Positions 12,080 through 23,990 of a stretch of 64,000 bases of DNA are shown here, piece after piece. Position 1 is the first letter of the stretch. Each line of letters opens with the position of its first letter. The stretch comes from Clusia tigrina (lineage: Eukaryota; Arthropoda; Insecta; Diptera; Clusiidae). Position numbers and translations under genes: made by a program. Where the stretch lies: the NCBI GenBank assembly GCA_920105625.2, contig CAKKTE020000093.1, forward strand, positions 62,001-126,000. Direction: 5' to 3'. A model generated the notes under the pieces. It had not been told where the DNA came from and ran no database searches. It was given only the letters and a program-made list of their open reading frames with translations.

Positions 12080-13384
12080 CTGGAGCGTCATAAAACCTTT
12101 AAATTTTTAACAATAAAGTACTCGAGCCTCTTGTCAATTTAAGCGATCGATCAAAGCTATGCTACCCTTCAGTATCAAACACTGATACAACTTCAAATGG
12201 CCCTAACTTCTATACGGTATGTCCTACACCTATCAAAGTTTGCAACATACTAATACTTGTAACTTTTTACTGGAGCGTCATAAAACCTTGAAATTTTTAA
12301 CAATAAAGAACTCGAGCCTCTTGTCAATTTAAGCTATCGCTCAAAGCTATGCTACCCTTGAGTCCCAAATCAAACACTGATAAAACTTCAAATAGCTCTA
12401 ACTTCTATACGGTACATCCTACACCTATCAAAGTTTGCAACATACAAATGCTTGTAACTTTTTTCTGGAGCGTCATAAAACCTTGAAATTTTGAAACAAT
12501 AAAGTACTCGAGCCTCTTGTCAATTTAAGCTATCGCTCAAAGCTATGATACCCTTGAGTCCCAAATCAAACACTGATAAAACTTCAAATGGCCCTAACTT
12601 CTATACGGTACGTCCTACACCTATCAAAGTTTGCAACAAATGCTTGTAACTTTTTACTGGAGCGTCATAAAACCTTGAAATTTTGAAACAATAAAGTGCT
12701 CGAGCCTATTGTCAATTTAAGCTATCGCTCAAAGCTATGCTACCCTTGAATCGCAAATCAAACATTGATAAAACTTCAAATGGCCCTAACTTCTATACGG
12801 TACATCCTACACCTAACAAAGTTTGCAACATACAAATGCTTGTAACTTTTTATTGGAGCGTCATAAAACCTTGAAATTTTGAAACAATAAAGTCCTCGAG
12901 CCTATTGTCAATTTAAGCTATCGCTCAAAGCTATGCCTCCCTTGAGTCCCAAATCAAACGCTGATAAAACTTCAAATGGCCCTAAATTCTATACGGTGCA
13001 TCCTACACCTATCAAAGTTTGCAACATACAAAAGCTTGTAACTTTTTACTGGAGCGTCATAAAACCTTGAAATTTTGTAACAATAAAGTACTCGAGCCTC
13101 TTGTCAATTTCAGTTATCGCTCAAAGCACTTGAGTCCCAAATCAAACTTTAATAAAACTTCAAATGGCCCTAACTTCTATACGGTACGTCCTACACCTAT
13201 CAAAGTTTGCAACATACAAATGCTTGTAACGTTTTACTGGAGCGTCATAAAACCTTGAAATTTTGTAACAATAAAGTACTCGAGCCTCTTGTCAATTTAA
13301 GCTATCGCTCAAAGCTATGCTACCCTTGAGTCACAAATCAAACACTGATAAAACTTGAAATGGCCCTAAATTCTATACGGTACA
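12080..13384. repeat. Transition monomers with no long in-window duplicate
   Basis: This stretch starts with the last palindrome-class monomer (190 bp, with CCTTTAAATTTTTAAC and GCGATCGA). It continues with GAAACAATAAAG and GTAACAATAAAG monomers. One has GCAACAAATGC, a 4-bp loss in the conserved GCAACATACAAATGC segment (near 12635). Another has CAAAGCACTTGAGTCCC, a loss that removes TATGCTACC (near 13125). I found no long segment elsewhere sharing these variants in order. Confidence 0.7.
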
Positions 13385-14215
13385 TCCTACACCTATCAAA
13401 GTTTGCAACATACAAATACTTGTAACTTTTTACTGGAGCGTCATAAAACCTTGAAATTTTGTAACAATAAAGTACTCGAGCCTCTTGTCAATTTAAGCTA
13501 TCGCTCAAAGCTATGCTACCCTTGAGTCCCAAGTCAAACACTGATAAAACTTAAAATGGCCCTAACTTCTATACGGTACATCCTACACCTATCAAAGTTT
13601 GCAACATACAAATGCTTGTAACTTTTTACTGGAGCGTCATAAAACCTTGAAATTTTGAAACAATAAAGTACTCGAGCCTATTGTCAATTTAAGCTATCGC
13701 TCAAAGCTATGCTACCTTTGAGTCCCAAATCAAACACTGATACAACTTCAAATGGCCCTAAATTCTATACGGTGCATCCTACACCTATCAATGTTTGCAA
13801 CATACAAAAGCTTGTAACTTTTTACTGGAGCGTCATAAAACCTTGAAATTTTGTAACAATAAAGTACTCGAGCTTCTTGTCAATTTAAGTTATCGCTCAA
13901 AGCTATGCTACCCTTGAGTCCCAAATCAAACACTGATAAAACTTCAAATGGTCCTAATTTCTATACGGTATGTCCTACACCTATCAAAGTTTGCAACATA
14001 CAAATACTTGTAACTTTTTACTGGAGCGTCATAAAACCTTGAAATTTTTAACAATAAAGAACTCGAGCCTCTTGTCAATTTAAGCTATCGCTCAAAGCTA
14101 TGCTACCCTTGAGTCCCAAATCAAACACTGATAAAACTTTAAATGGCCCAAACTTCTATACGGTACGTCCTACACCTATCAAAGTTTGCAACATACAAAT
14201 GCTTGTAACTTTTTA
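13385..14215. repeat. 830-bp segment duplicated at +2939 (16324-17154)
   Basis: Both copies carry CCAAGTCAAAC with ACTTAAAATGG, then ACCTTTGAGTCCC with GATACAAC, then GAGCTTCTTGTC, then GGTCCTAATTTC, then ACTTTAAATGGCCC, in that order. The offset is 2939 bp, or 15 monomers. Differences include TACGGTACATCC versus TACAGTACATCC and CAAATCAAAC versus CAAATAGAAC. The copies diverge at both ends at about 13385/16324 and 14215/17154. Confidence 0.85.
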
Positions 14216-15034
14216 CTGGAGCGTCATAATACCTTGAAATTTTGAAACAATAAAGTACTCGAGCCTCTTGTCAATTTAAGTTATCACTCAAAGCTATGCT
14301 ACCCTTGAGTCCCAAATCAAACTTTAATAAAACTTCAAATGGCCCTAACTTCTATAAGGTACGTCCTACACCTATCAAAGTTTGCAACATACAAATGCTT
14401 GTAACTTTTTACTGGAGCGTCATAAAACCTTGAAATTTTGTAATACTAAAGTACTCGAGCATATTGTCAATTTAAGGTATCGCTCAAATCTATGCTACCC
14501 TTGAGTCACAAATCAAACACTGATAAAACTTCAAATGGCCCAAACTTCTATACGGTACGTCCTACACCTATCAAAGTTTGTAACATACAAATGCTTGTAA
14601 CTTTTTATTGGAGCGTCATAAAACCTTGAAATTTTGTACCAATAAAGTACTCGAGCCTCTTGTCAATTTAAGCTATCGCTCAAAGCTATGCTACCCTTGA
14701 GTCCCAAGTCAAACACTGATAAAACTTCAAATGGCGATAACTAATATACGGTACGTCCTACACCTATCAAAGTTTGCAACATACAAATGCTTGTAACTTT
14801 TTACTGCAGCGTCATAAAAGCTTGAATTTTTGTAACAATAAAGTACTTGAGCCTCTTGTCAATTTAAGTTATCGCTCAAAGCTATGCTACTTTTGAGTCC
14901 CAAATCAAACACTGATAAAACTTCAAATGGCCCTAACTTCTATACGGTATATCCTACACCTACCAAAGTTTGCAACATACAAATGCTTGTAACTTTTTAT
15001 TGGAGCGTCATAAAACCTTGAAATTTTGTAACAA
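14216..15034. repeat. Diverged fragment related to the 13-mer domain
   Basis: The monomers here carry 13-mer markers: TTATCACTC with CTTTAATAAAAC and TATAAGG, then GAGCATATTGTC with AAGGTATCGC, then ACTGCAGCG at 14804. They match 19374 onward at an offset of 5093 bp, about twice the 2546-bp unit. The match fails after 14.82 kb, where GCTTGAATTTTTG starts a different class. It looks like an older copy left outside the homogenised domain. Confidence 0.7.
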
Positions 15035-16200
15035 TAAAGAACTCGAGTCTCTTGTCAGTTTTAGCTATCGCTCAGAGCTATGCTACCCTTGAGTCCCAAA
15101 TCAAACACTGATAAAACTTCAAATGGCACAAAATTCTATACGGTACGTCCTACACCTATCAAAGTTTGCAACATACAAATGCTTGTAACTTTTTACTGGA
15201 GCGTCATAAAACCTTGAAATTTTGTAACAATAAAGTACTTGAGCCTCTTGTCAATTTAAGCTATCGCTCAAAGCTATGCTACCCTTGAGTCCCAAATCAA
15301 ACACTGATAAAACTTCAAATGGCCCTAACTTATATACGGTATATCCTACACCTATCAAAGTTTGCAACATACTAATGTTTGTAACTTTTTACTGGAGCGT
15401 CATAAAACCTTGAAATTTTGACACAATAAAGTACTCGAGCCTATTGTCAATTTAAGCTATCGCTCAAAGCTATGCTACCCTTGAGTCCCAAATCAAACAC
15501 TGATAAAACTTCAAATGGCCCTAAATTCTATACGCTGCATCCTACACCTATCAAAGTTTGCAACATACAAAAGCTTGTAACTTTTTACTGGAGCGTCATA
15601 AAACCTTGAAATTTTGTAACAATAAAGTACTCGAGCCTCTTGTCAATTTAAGTTATCGCTCAAAGCTATGCTACCCTTGAGTACCAAATCAAACACTGAT
15701 AAAACTTCAAATGGCCCTAACTTCTATACGGTACGTCCTACACCTATCAAAGTTTGCAACATACAAATGCTTGTAACTTTTTACTGGAGAGTCATGAAAC
15801 CTTGAAATTTTGTAACAATAAAGTACTCGAGCCTCTTGTCAACTTAAGCTATCGCTCAAAACTATGGTACCCTTGAATTCCAAATCAAACACTGATAAAA
15901 CTTCAAATAGCCCTAACTTCTATACGGTATGTCCTACACCTATCAAAGTTTGCAACATACAAATGCTTGTAACTTGTTACTGGAGAGTCATAAAACCTTG
16001 AAATTTTGTAACAATAAAGTACTCGAGCCTCTTGTCAATTCAAGCTATCGCTCAAAGCTATACTACCCTTGAGTCCCAAATCAAACACTGATAAAAGTTC
16101 AAATGGCCCTAAGTTCTATACGGTACGTCCTACACCTATCAAAGTGTGCAACATAGAAATGCTTGTAACTTTTTACTGGAGCGTCATAAAACCTTGAAAT
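15035..16200. repeat. Block Z, copy 1, left of the 13-mer domain
   Basis: Marker order is GAGTCTCTTGTCAG with TTTTAGC, GGCACAAAATTC, CATACTAATGTTTG, CTATACGCTGCATCC, GAGTACCAAATC, GGAGAGTCATGAAACC, CAAAACTATG with CTTGAATTCC, then CAATTCAAGC with CTATACTACCC. The same order lies at +16251 (31286-32450), a spacing of 83 monomers. Most of it recurs at 41.58-42.5 kb. Copies 1 and 2 sit on either side of the homogenised 13-mer domain. Confidence 0.85.
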
Positions 16201-16323
16201 TTTGAAACAATAAAGTACTCGAGCCTATTGTCAATTTAAGTTATCGCTCAAAGCTATGCTACCCTTGAGTCCCAAATCAAACAGTGATAAAACTTCAAAT
16301 AGCCCCAAATTCTATACGGTGCA

Positions 16324-17154
16324 TCCTACACCTATCAAAGTTTGCAACATACAAATACTTGTAACTTTTTACTGGAGCGTCATAAAACCTTGAAATTTTG
16401 TAACAATAAAGTACTCGAGCCTCTTGTCAATTTAAGCTATCGCTCAAAGCTATGCTACCCTTGAGTCCCAAGTCAAACACTGATAAAACTTAAAATGGCC
16501 CTAACTTCTATACAGTACATCCTACACCTATCAAAGTTTGCAACATACAAATGCTTGTAACTTTTTACTGGAGCGTCATAAAACCTTGAAATTTTGAAAC
16601 AATAAAGTACTCGAGCCTATTGTCAATTTAAGCTATCGCTCAAAGCTATGCTACCTTTGAGTCCCAAATAGAACACTGATACAACTTCAAATGGCCCTAA
16701 ATTCTATACGGTGCATCCTACACCTATCAAAGTTTGCAACATACAAAAGCTTGTAACTTTTTACTGGAGCGTCATAAAACCTTGAAATTTTGTAACAATA
16801 AAGTACTCGAGCTTCTTGTCAATTTAAGTTATCGCTCAAAGCTATGCTACCCTTGAGTCCCAAATCAAACACTGATAAAACTTCAAATGGTCCTAATTTC
16901 TATACGGTATGTCCTACACCTATCAAAGTTTGCAACATACAAATACTTGTAACTTTTTACTGGAGCGTCATAAAACCTTGAAATTTTTAACAATAAAGAA
17001 CTCGAGCCTCTTGTCAATTTAAGCTATCGCTCAAAGCTATGCTACCCTTGAGTCCCAAATCAAACACTGATAAAACTTTAAATGGCCCAAACTTCTATAC
17101 GGTACGTCCTACACCTATCAAAGTTTGCAACATACAAATGCTTGTAACTTTTTA
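16324..17154. repeat. Second copy of the 830-bp segment (13385-14215)
   Basis: This is the right-hand copy of the 2939-bp-spaced pair, with the variant order described for 13385-14215. Its right edge, at an ACTTTTTATTGG monomer junction near 17154, is where the 13-mer domain begins. Block Z copy 1 lies between the two copies, so the duplication carried or flanked that block. Confidence 0.85.
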
Positions 17155-19336
17155 TTGGAGCGTCATAAAACCTTGAAATTTTGTAACAATAAAGTACTCG
17201 AGCCTCTTGTCAATTTAAGCTATCGCTCAAAGCTATGCTACCCTTGAGTCCCAGGTCAAACACTGATAAAACTTCAAATGGCCCTAACTTCTATACGGTA
17301 CGTCCTACACCTATCAAAGTTTGCAACATACAAATGCTTGTAACTTTTTACTGCAGCGTCATAAAACCTTGAAATTTTGTAACAATAAAGTACTCGAGCC
17401 TCTTGTCAATTGAAGCTATCGCTCAAAGCTATGCTACCCTTGAGTCCCAAATCAAACACTGATAAAACTTCAAATGGCCCTAACTTCTATACGGTACGTC
17501 CTACACCTATCAAAGTTTGCAATATATAAATGCATGTAACTTCTTACTGGAGCCTCATAAAACCTTGAAATTTTGTAACAGTAAAGAACTCGAGTCTCTT
17601 GTCAGTTTAAGCTATCGCTCCAAGCTATGCTACCCTTGAGTCCCAAATCAAACACTGATAAAACTTCAAATGGCCCTAACTTCTATACGGTACGTCCTGC
17701 ACCTATCAAAGTTTGCAACATACAAACGCTGTAAGTTTTTACTAGAGCGTCATAAAACCATGAAATTTTGTAACAATAAATTACTCGAGCCTCTTGTCAA
17801 TTTAAGCTATCGCTCAAAGCTATGCTACCTTTGAGTCCCAAATCAAACACTGATAAAACTTCAAATGGCCCTAACTTCTATACCGTATGTCCTACACCTA
17901 TCAAAGTTTGCAACATACAAATACTTGTATCTTTTTACTGGAGCGTCATAAAACCTTGAAATTTTTAACAATAAAGAACTCGAGTCTCTTGTCAGTTTAA
18001 GCTATCGCTCAAAGCTATGCTACCCTTGAGTCCCAAATCAAACACTGATAAAACTTCAAATGGCCCAAAATTCTATACGGTACGTCCTACACCTATCAAA
18101 GTTTGCAACATACAAATGCTTGTAACTTTTTACTGGAGCGTCATAAAACCTTGAATTTTTGTAACAATAAAGTACTTGAGCCTCTTGTCAATTTAAGCTA
18201 TCGCTCAAAGCTATGCTACCCTTGAGTCCCAAATCAAACACTGATAAAACTTCAAACGGCCCTAACTTCTATACGGTATATCCTACACCTACCAAAGTTT
18301 GCAACATACAAATGTTTGTAACTTTATACTGGAGCGTCATAAAACCTTGAAATTTTGTAACCATAAAGTACTCGAGCCTCTTGTCAATTTAAGTTATCGC
18401 TCAAAGCTATGCTACCCTTGAGTCCCAAATCAAACTTTAATAAAACTTCAAATGGTCCTAACTTCTATAAGGTACGTCCTAAACCTATCAAAGTTTGCAA
18501 CATACAAATGCTTGTAACTTTTTACTGGAGCGTCATAAAACCTTGAAATTTTGTAATACTAAAGTACTCGAGCCTCTTGTCAATTTAAGCTATCGCTCAA
18601 AGCTATGCTACCCTTGAGTCACAAATCAAACACTGATAAAACTTCAAATGGCCCATACTTCTATACGGTACGTCCTACACCTATCAAAGTTTGCAACATA
18701 CAAATGCTTGTAACTTTTTATTGGAGCGTCATAAAACCTTGAAATTTTGTAACAATAAAGTACTCGAGCCTCTTGTCAATTTAAGCTATCGCTCAAAGCT
18801 ATGCTACCCTTGAGTCCCAAGTCAAACACTGATAAAACTTCAAATGGCCCTAGCTTCTATACGGTACGTCCTAAACCTATCAAAGTTTGCAACATACAAA
18901 TGCTTGTAACTTTTTACTGTAGCGTCATAAAACCTTGAAATTTTGTAACAATAAAGTACTCGAGCCTCTTGTCAATTTAAGCTATCGCTCAAAGCTATGC
19001 TACCCTTGGGTCCCAAATCAAACACTGATAAAACTTCAAATGGCCCTTACTTCTATACGGTACGTCCTGCACCTATCAAAGTTTGCAACATACAAATGCT
19101 TGTAAGTTTTTACTGGAGCGTCATAAAACCTTGAAATTTTGTAACAATAAATTACTCGAGCCTCTTGTCAATTTAAGCTATCGCTCAAAGCTATGCTACC
19201 TTTGAGTCCCAAATCAAACACTGATAAAACTTCAAATGGCCCTAACTTCTATACCGTATGTCCTACACCTATCAAAGTTTGCAACATACAAATACTTGTA
19301 TCTTTTTACTGGAGCGTCATAAAACCTTGAAATTTT
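17080..19336. repeat. 13-mer higher-order repeat, copy 1 (period 2546 bp)
   Basis: Markers are ACTGCAGCG at 17351, AAACGCTGTAAG at 17725, GTAACCATAAAG near 18358, GAGTCACAAATC with CCCATACTTC near 18615, CTTGGGTCCC near 19006 and TATACCGTATG near 19250. Each recurs 2546 bp later: 19897, 20271, 20904, 21161, 21552 and 21796. 2546 bp is thirteen monomers. The copies diverge at about 19336/21882, where one has GAAATTTTGTAAC and the other GAAATTTTTAAC. Confidence 0.9.
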
Positions 19337-21980
19337 GTAACAATAAAGTACTCGAGCCCCTTGTCAATTTAAGTTATCACTCAAAGCTATTCTACCCTTG
19401 AGTCCCAAATCACACTTTAATAAAACTTCAAATGGCCCTAACTTCTATAAGGTACGTCCTACACCTATCAAAGTTTGCAACATACAAATGCTTATAACTT
19501 TTTACTGGAGCGTCATAAAACCTTGAAATTTTGTAATACTAAAGTACTCGAGCATATTGTCAATTTAAGGTATCGCTCAAAGCTATGCTACCCATGAGTC
19601 ACAAATCAAACACTGATAAAACTTCAAATGGCCCAAACTTCTATACGGTACGTCCTACACCTATCAAAGTTTGCAACATACAAATGCTTGTAACTTTTTA
19701 TTGGAGCGTCATAAAACCTTGAAATTTTGTAACAATAAAGTACTCGAGCCTCTTGTCAATTTAAGCTATCGCTCAAAGCTATGCTACCCTTGAGTCCCAA
19801 GTCAAACACTGATAAAACTTCAAATGGCCCTAACTTCTATACGGTACGTCCTACACCTATCAAAGTTTGCAACATACAAATGCTTGTAACTTTTTACTGC
19901 AGCGTCATAAAACCTTGAAATTTTGTAACAATAAAGTACTCGAGCCTCTTGTCAATTGAAGCTATCGCTCAAACCTATGCTACCCTTGAGTCCCAAATCA
20001 AACACTGATAAAACTTCAAATGGCCCTAACTTCTATACGGTACGTCCTACACCTATCAAAGTTTGCAATATATAAATGCATGTAACTTCTTACTGGAGCC
20101 TCATAAAACCTTGAAATTTTGTAACAGTAAAGTACTCGAGCCTCTTGTCAATTTAAGCTATCGCTCCAAGCTATGCTACCCTTGAGTCCCAAATCAAACA
20201 CTGATAAAACTTCAAATGGCCCTAACTTCTATACGGTACGTCCTACACCTATCAAAGTTTGCAACATACAAACGCTGTAAGTTTTTACTAGAGCGTCATA
20301 AAACCATGAAATTTTGTAACAATAAATTACTCGAGCCTCTTGTCAATTTAAGCTATCGCTCAAAGCTATGCTACTTTTGAGTCCCAAATCAAACACTGAT
20401 AAAACTTCAAATGGCCCTAACTTCTATACCGTATGTCCTACACCTATCAAAGTTTGCAACATACAAATACTTGTATCTTTTTACTGGAGCGTCATAAAAC
20501 CTTGAAATTTTTAACAATAAAGAACTCGAGTCTCTTGTCAGTTTAAGCTATCGCTCAAAGCTATGCTACCCTTGAGTCCCAAATCAAACACTGATAAAAC
20601 TTCAAATGGCCCAAAATTCTATACGGTACGTCCTACACCTATCAAAGTTTGCAACATACAAATGCTTGTAACTTTTTACTGGAGCGTCATAAAACCTTGA
20701 ATTTTTGTAACAATAAAGTACTTGAGCCTCTTGTCAATTTAAGCTATCGCTCAAAGCTATGCTACCCTTGAGTCCCAAATCAAACACTGATAAAACTTCA
20801 AATGGCCCTAACTTCTATACGGTATATCCTACACCTACCAAAGTTTGCAACATACAAATGTTTGTAACTTTATACTGGAGCGTCATAAAACCTTGAAATT
20901 TTGTAACCATAAAGTACTCGAGCCTCTTGTCAATTTAAGTTATCGCTCAAAGCTATGCTACCCTTGAGTCCCAAATCAAACTTTAATAAAACTTCAAATG
21001 GTCCTAACTTCTATAAGGTACGTCCTAAACCTATCAAAGTTTGCAACATACAAATGCTTGTAACTTTTTACTGGAGCGTCATAAAACCTTGAAATTTTGT
21101 AATACTAAAGTACTCGAGCCTATTGTCAATTTAAGCTATCGCTCAAAGCTATGCTACCCTTGAGTCACAAATCAAACACTGATAAAACTTCAAATGGCCC
21201 ATACTTCTATACGGTACGTCCTACACCTATCAAAGTTTGCAACATACAAATGCTTGTAACTTTTTATTGGAGCGTCATAAAACCTTGAAATTTTGTAACA
21301 ATAAAGTACTCGAGCCTCTTGTCAATTTAAGCTATCGCTCAAAGCTATGCTACCCTTGAGTCCCAAGTCAAACACTGATAAAACTTCAAATGGCCCTAGC
21401 TTCTATACGGTACGTCCTAAACCTATCAAAGTTTGCAACATACAAATGCTTGTAACTTTTTACTGTAGCGTCATAAAACCTTGAAATTTTGTAACAATAA
21501 AGTACTCGAGCCTCTTGTCAATTGAAGCTATCGCTCAAAGCTATGCTACCCTTGGGTCCCAAATCAAACACTGATAAAACTTCAAATGGCCCTTACTTCT
21601 ATACGGTACGTCCTGCACCTATCAAAGTTTGCAACATCAAATGCTTGTAAGTTTTTACTGGAGCGTCATAAAACCTTGAAATTTTGTAACAATAAATTAC
21701 TCGAGCCTCTTGTCAATTTAAGCTATCGCTCAAAGCTATGCTACCTTTGAGTCCCAAATCAAACACTGATAAAACTTCAAATGGTCCTAACTTCTATACC
21801 GTATGTCCTACACCTATCAAAGTTTGCAACATACAAATACTTGTATCTTTTTACTGGAGCGTCATAAAACCTTGAAATTTTTAACAATAAAGAACTCGAG
21901 TCTCTTGTCAGTTTTAGCTATCGCTCAAAGCTATGCTACCCTTGAGTCCCAAATCAAACACTGATAAAACTTCAAATGGC
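17889..21980. repeat. 4.09-kb segment duplicated at +5286 (23175-27266), left copy
   Basis: Markers match exactly at +5286. GAGCCCCTTGTC in 19321-19380 matches 24607-24666; ACTGCAGCG at 19897 matches 25183; AAACGCTGTAAG at 20271 matches 25557; and GCAACATCAAATGC, a private 2-bp deletion, at 21631 matches 26917. 5286 bp is 27 monomers. Differences seen by eye are few, such as CAATTTAAGC versus CAATTGAAGC near 18970/24260. The segment spans the junction of 13-mer copies 1 and 2, so the larger duplication came after the 13-mer was already in tandem. Confidence 0.9.
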
Positions 21981-22391
21981 ACAAAATTCTATACGGTACG
22001 TCCTACACCTATCAAAGTTTGCAACATACAAATGCTTGTAACTTTTTACTGGAGCGTCATAAAACCTTGAAATTTTGTAACAATAAAGTACTCGAGCCTC
22101 TTGTCAATTGAAGCTATCGCTCAAAGCTATGCTACCCTTGGGTCCCAAATCAAACACTGATAAAACTTCAAATGGCCCTTACTTCTATACGGTACGTCCT
22201 GCACCTATCAAAGTTTGCAACATACAAATGCTTGTAAGTTTTTACTGGAGCGTCATAAAACCTTGAAATTTTGTAACAATAAATTACTCGAGCCTCTTGT
22301 CAATTTAAGCTATCGCTCAAAGCTATGCTACCTTTGAGTCCCAAATCAAACACTGATAAAACTTCAAATGGCCCTAACTTCTATACCGTAT
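21981..22391. repeat. Junction monomers between duplicated 13-mer segments
   Basis: About two monomers link the left copy of the 5286-bp duplication to the following four-mer. They begin with GGCACAAAATTC, as in block Z, then carry CAATTGAAGC and CTTGGGTCCC again. The latter two were last seen 587 bp (three monomers) earlier, near 21.5 kb. This is a short local re-duplication of part of the 13-mer. Confidence 0.75.
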
Positions 22392-23990
22392 GTCCTACAC
22401 CTATCAAAGTTTGCAACATACAAATACTTGTATCTTTTTACTGGAGCGTCATAAAACCTTGAAATTTTTAACAATAAAGAACTCGAGTCTCTTGTCAGTT
22501 TAAGCTATCGCTCAAAGCTATGCTACCCTTGAGTCCCAAATCAAACACTGATAAAACTTCAAATGGCCCAAAATTCTATACGGTACGTCCTACACCTATC
22601 AAAGTTTGCAACATACAAATGCTTGTAACTTTTTACTGGAGCGTCATAAAACCTTGAATTTTTGTAACAATAAAGTACTTGAGCCTCTTGTCAATTTAAG
22701 CTATCGCTCAAAGCTATGCTACCCTTGAGTCCCAAATCAAACACTGATAAAACTTCAAATGGCCCTAACTTCTATACGGTATATCCTACACCTACCAAAG
22801 TTTGCAACATACAAATGTTTGTAACTTTATACTGGAGCGTCATAAAACCTTGAAATTTTGTAACCATAAAGTACTCGAGCCTCTTGTCAATTTAAGTTAT
22901 CGCTCAAAGCTATGCTACCCTTGAGTCCCAAATCAAACTTTAATAAAACTTCAAATGGTCCTAACTTCTATAAGGTACGTCCTAAACCTATCAAAGTTTG
23001 CAACATACAAATGCTTGTAACTTTTTACTGGAGCGTCATAAAACCTTGAAATTTTGTAATACTAAAGTACTCGAGCCTATTGTCAATTTAAGCTATCGCT
23101 CAAAGCTATGCTACCCTTGAGTCACAAATCAAACACTGATAAAACTTCAAATGGCCCATACTTCTATACGGTACGTCCTACACCTATCAAAGTTTGCAAC
23201 ATACAAATACTTGTATCTTTTTACTGGAGCGTCATAAAACCTTGAAATTTTTAACAATAAAGAACTCGAGTCTCTTGTCAGTTTAAGCTATCGCTCAAAG
23301 CTATGCTACCCTTGAGTCCCAAATCAAACACTGATAAAACTTCAAATGGCCCAAAATTCTATACGGTACGTCCTACACCTATCAAAGTTTGCAACATACA
23401 AATGCTTGTAACTTTTTACTGGAGCGTCATAAAACCTTGAATTTTTGTAACAATAAAGTACTTGAGCCTCTTGTCAATTTAAGCTATCGCTCAAAGCTAT
23501 GCTACCCTTGAGTCCCAAATCAAACACTGATAAAACTTCAAATGGCCCTAACTTCTATACGGTATATCCTACACCTACCAAAGTTTGCAACATACAAATG
23601 TTTGTAACTTTATACTGGAGCGTCATAAAACCTTGAAATTTTGTAACCATAAAGTACTCGAGCCTCTTGTCAATTTAAGTTATCGCTCAAAGCTATGCTA
23701 CCCTTGAGTCCCAAATCAAACTTTAATAAAACTTCAAATGGTCCTAACTTCTATAAGGTACGTCCTAAACCTATCAAAGTTTGCAACATACAAATGCTTG
23801 TAACTTTTTACTGGAGCGTCATAAAACCTTGAAATTTTGTAATACTAAAGTACTCGAGCCTATTGTCAATTTAAGCTATCGCTCAAAGCTATGCTACCCT
23901 TGAGTCACAAATCAAACACTGATAAAACTTCAAATGGCCCATACTTCTATACGGTACGTCCTACACCTATCAAAGTTTGCAACATACAAA
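22392..23990. repeat. Tandem four-mer duplication, 783-bp period
   Basis: The segment 22392-23207 repeats at +783 (23175-23990), which is four monomers. Marker order in each copy is GAGTCTCTTGTCAG, CTTGAATTTTTG with TACTTGAGCC, GTAACCATAAAG (22861 and 23644), then AATACTAAAG with CCCATACTTC. The copies overlap by about 33 bp of shared sequence, as expected for an in-register tandem duplication. Its right half is also the left end of the second copy of the 5286-bp duplication. Confidence 0.88.
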
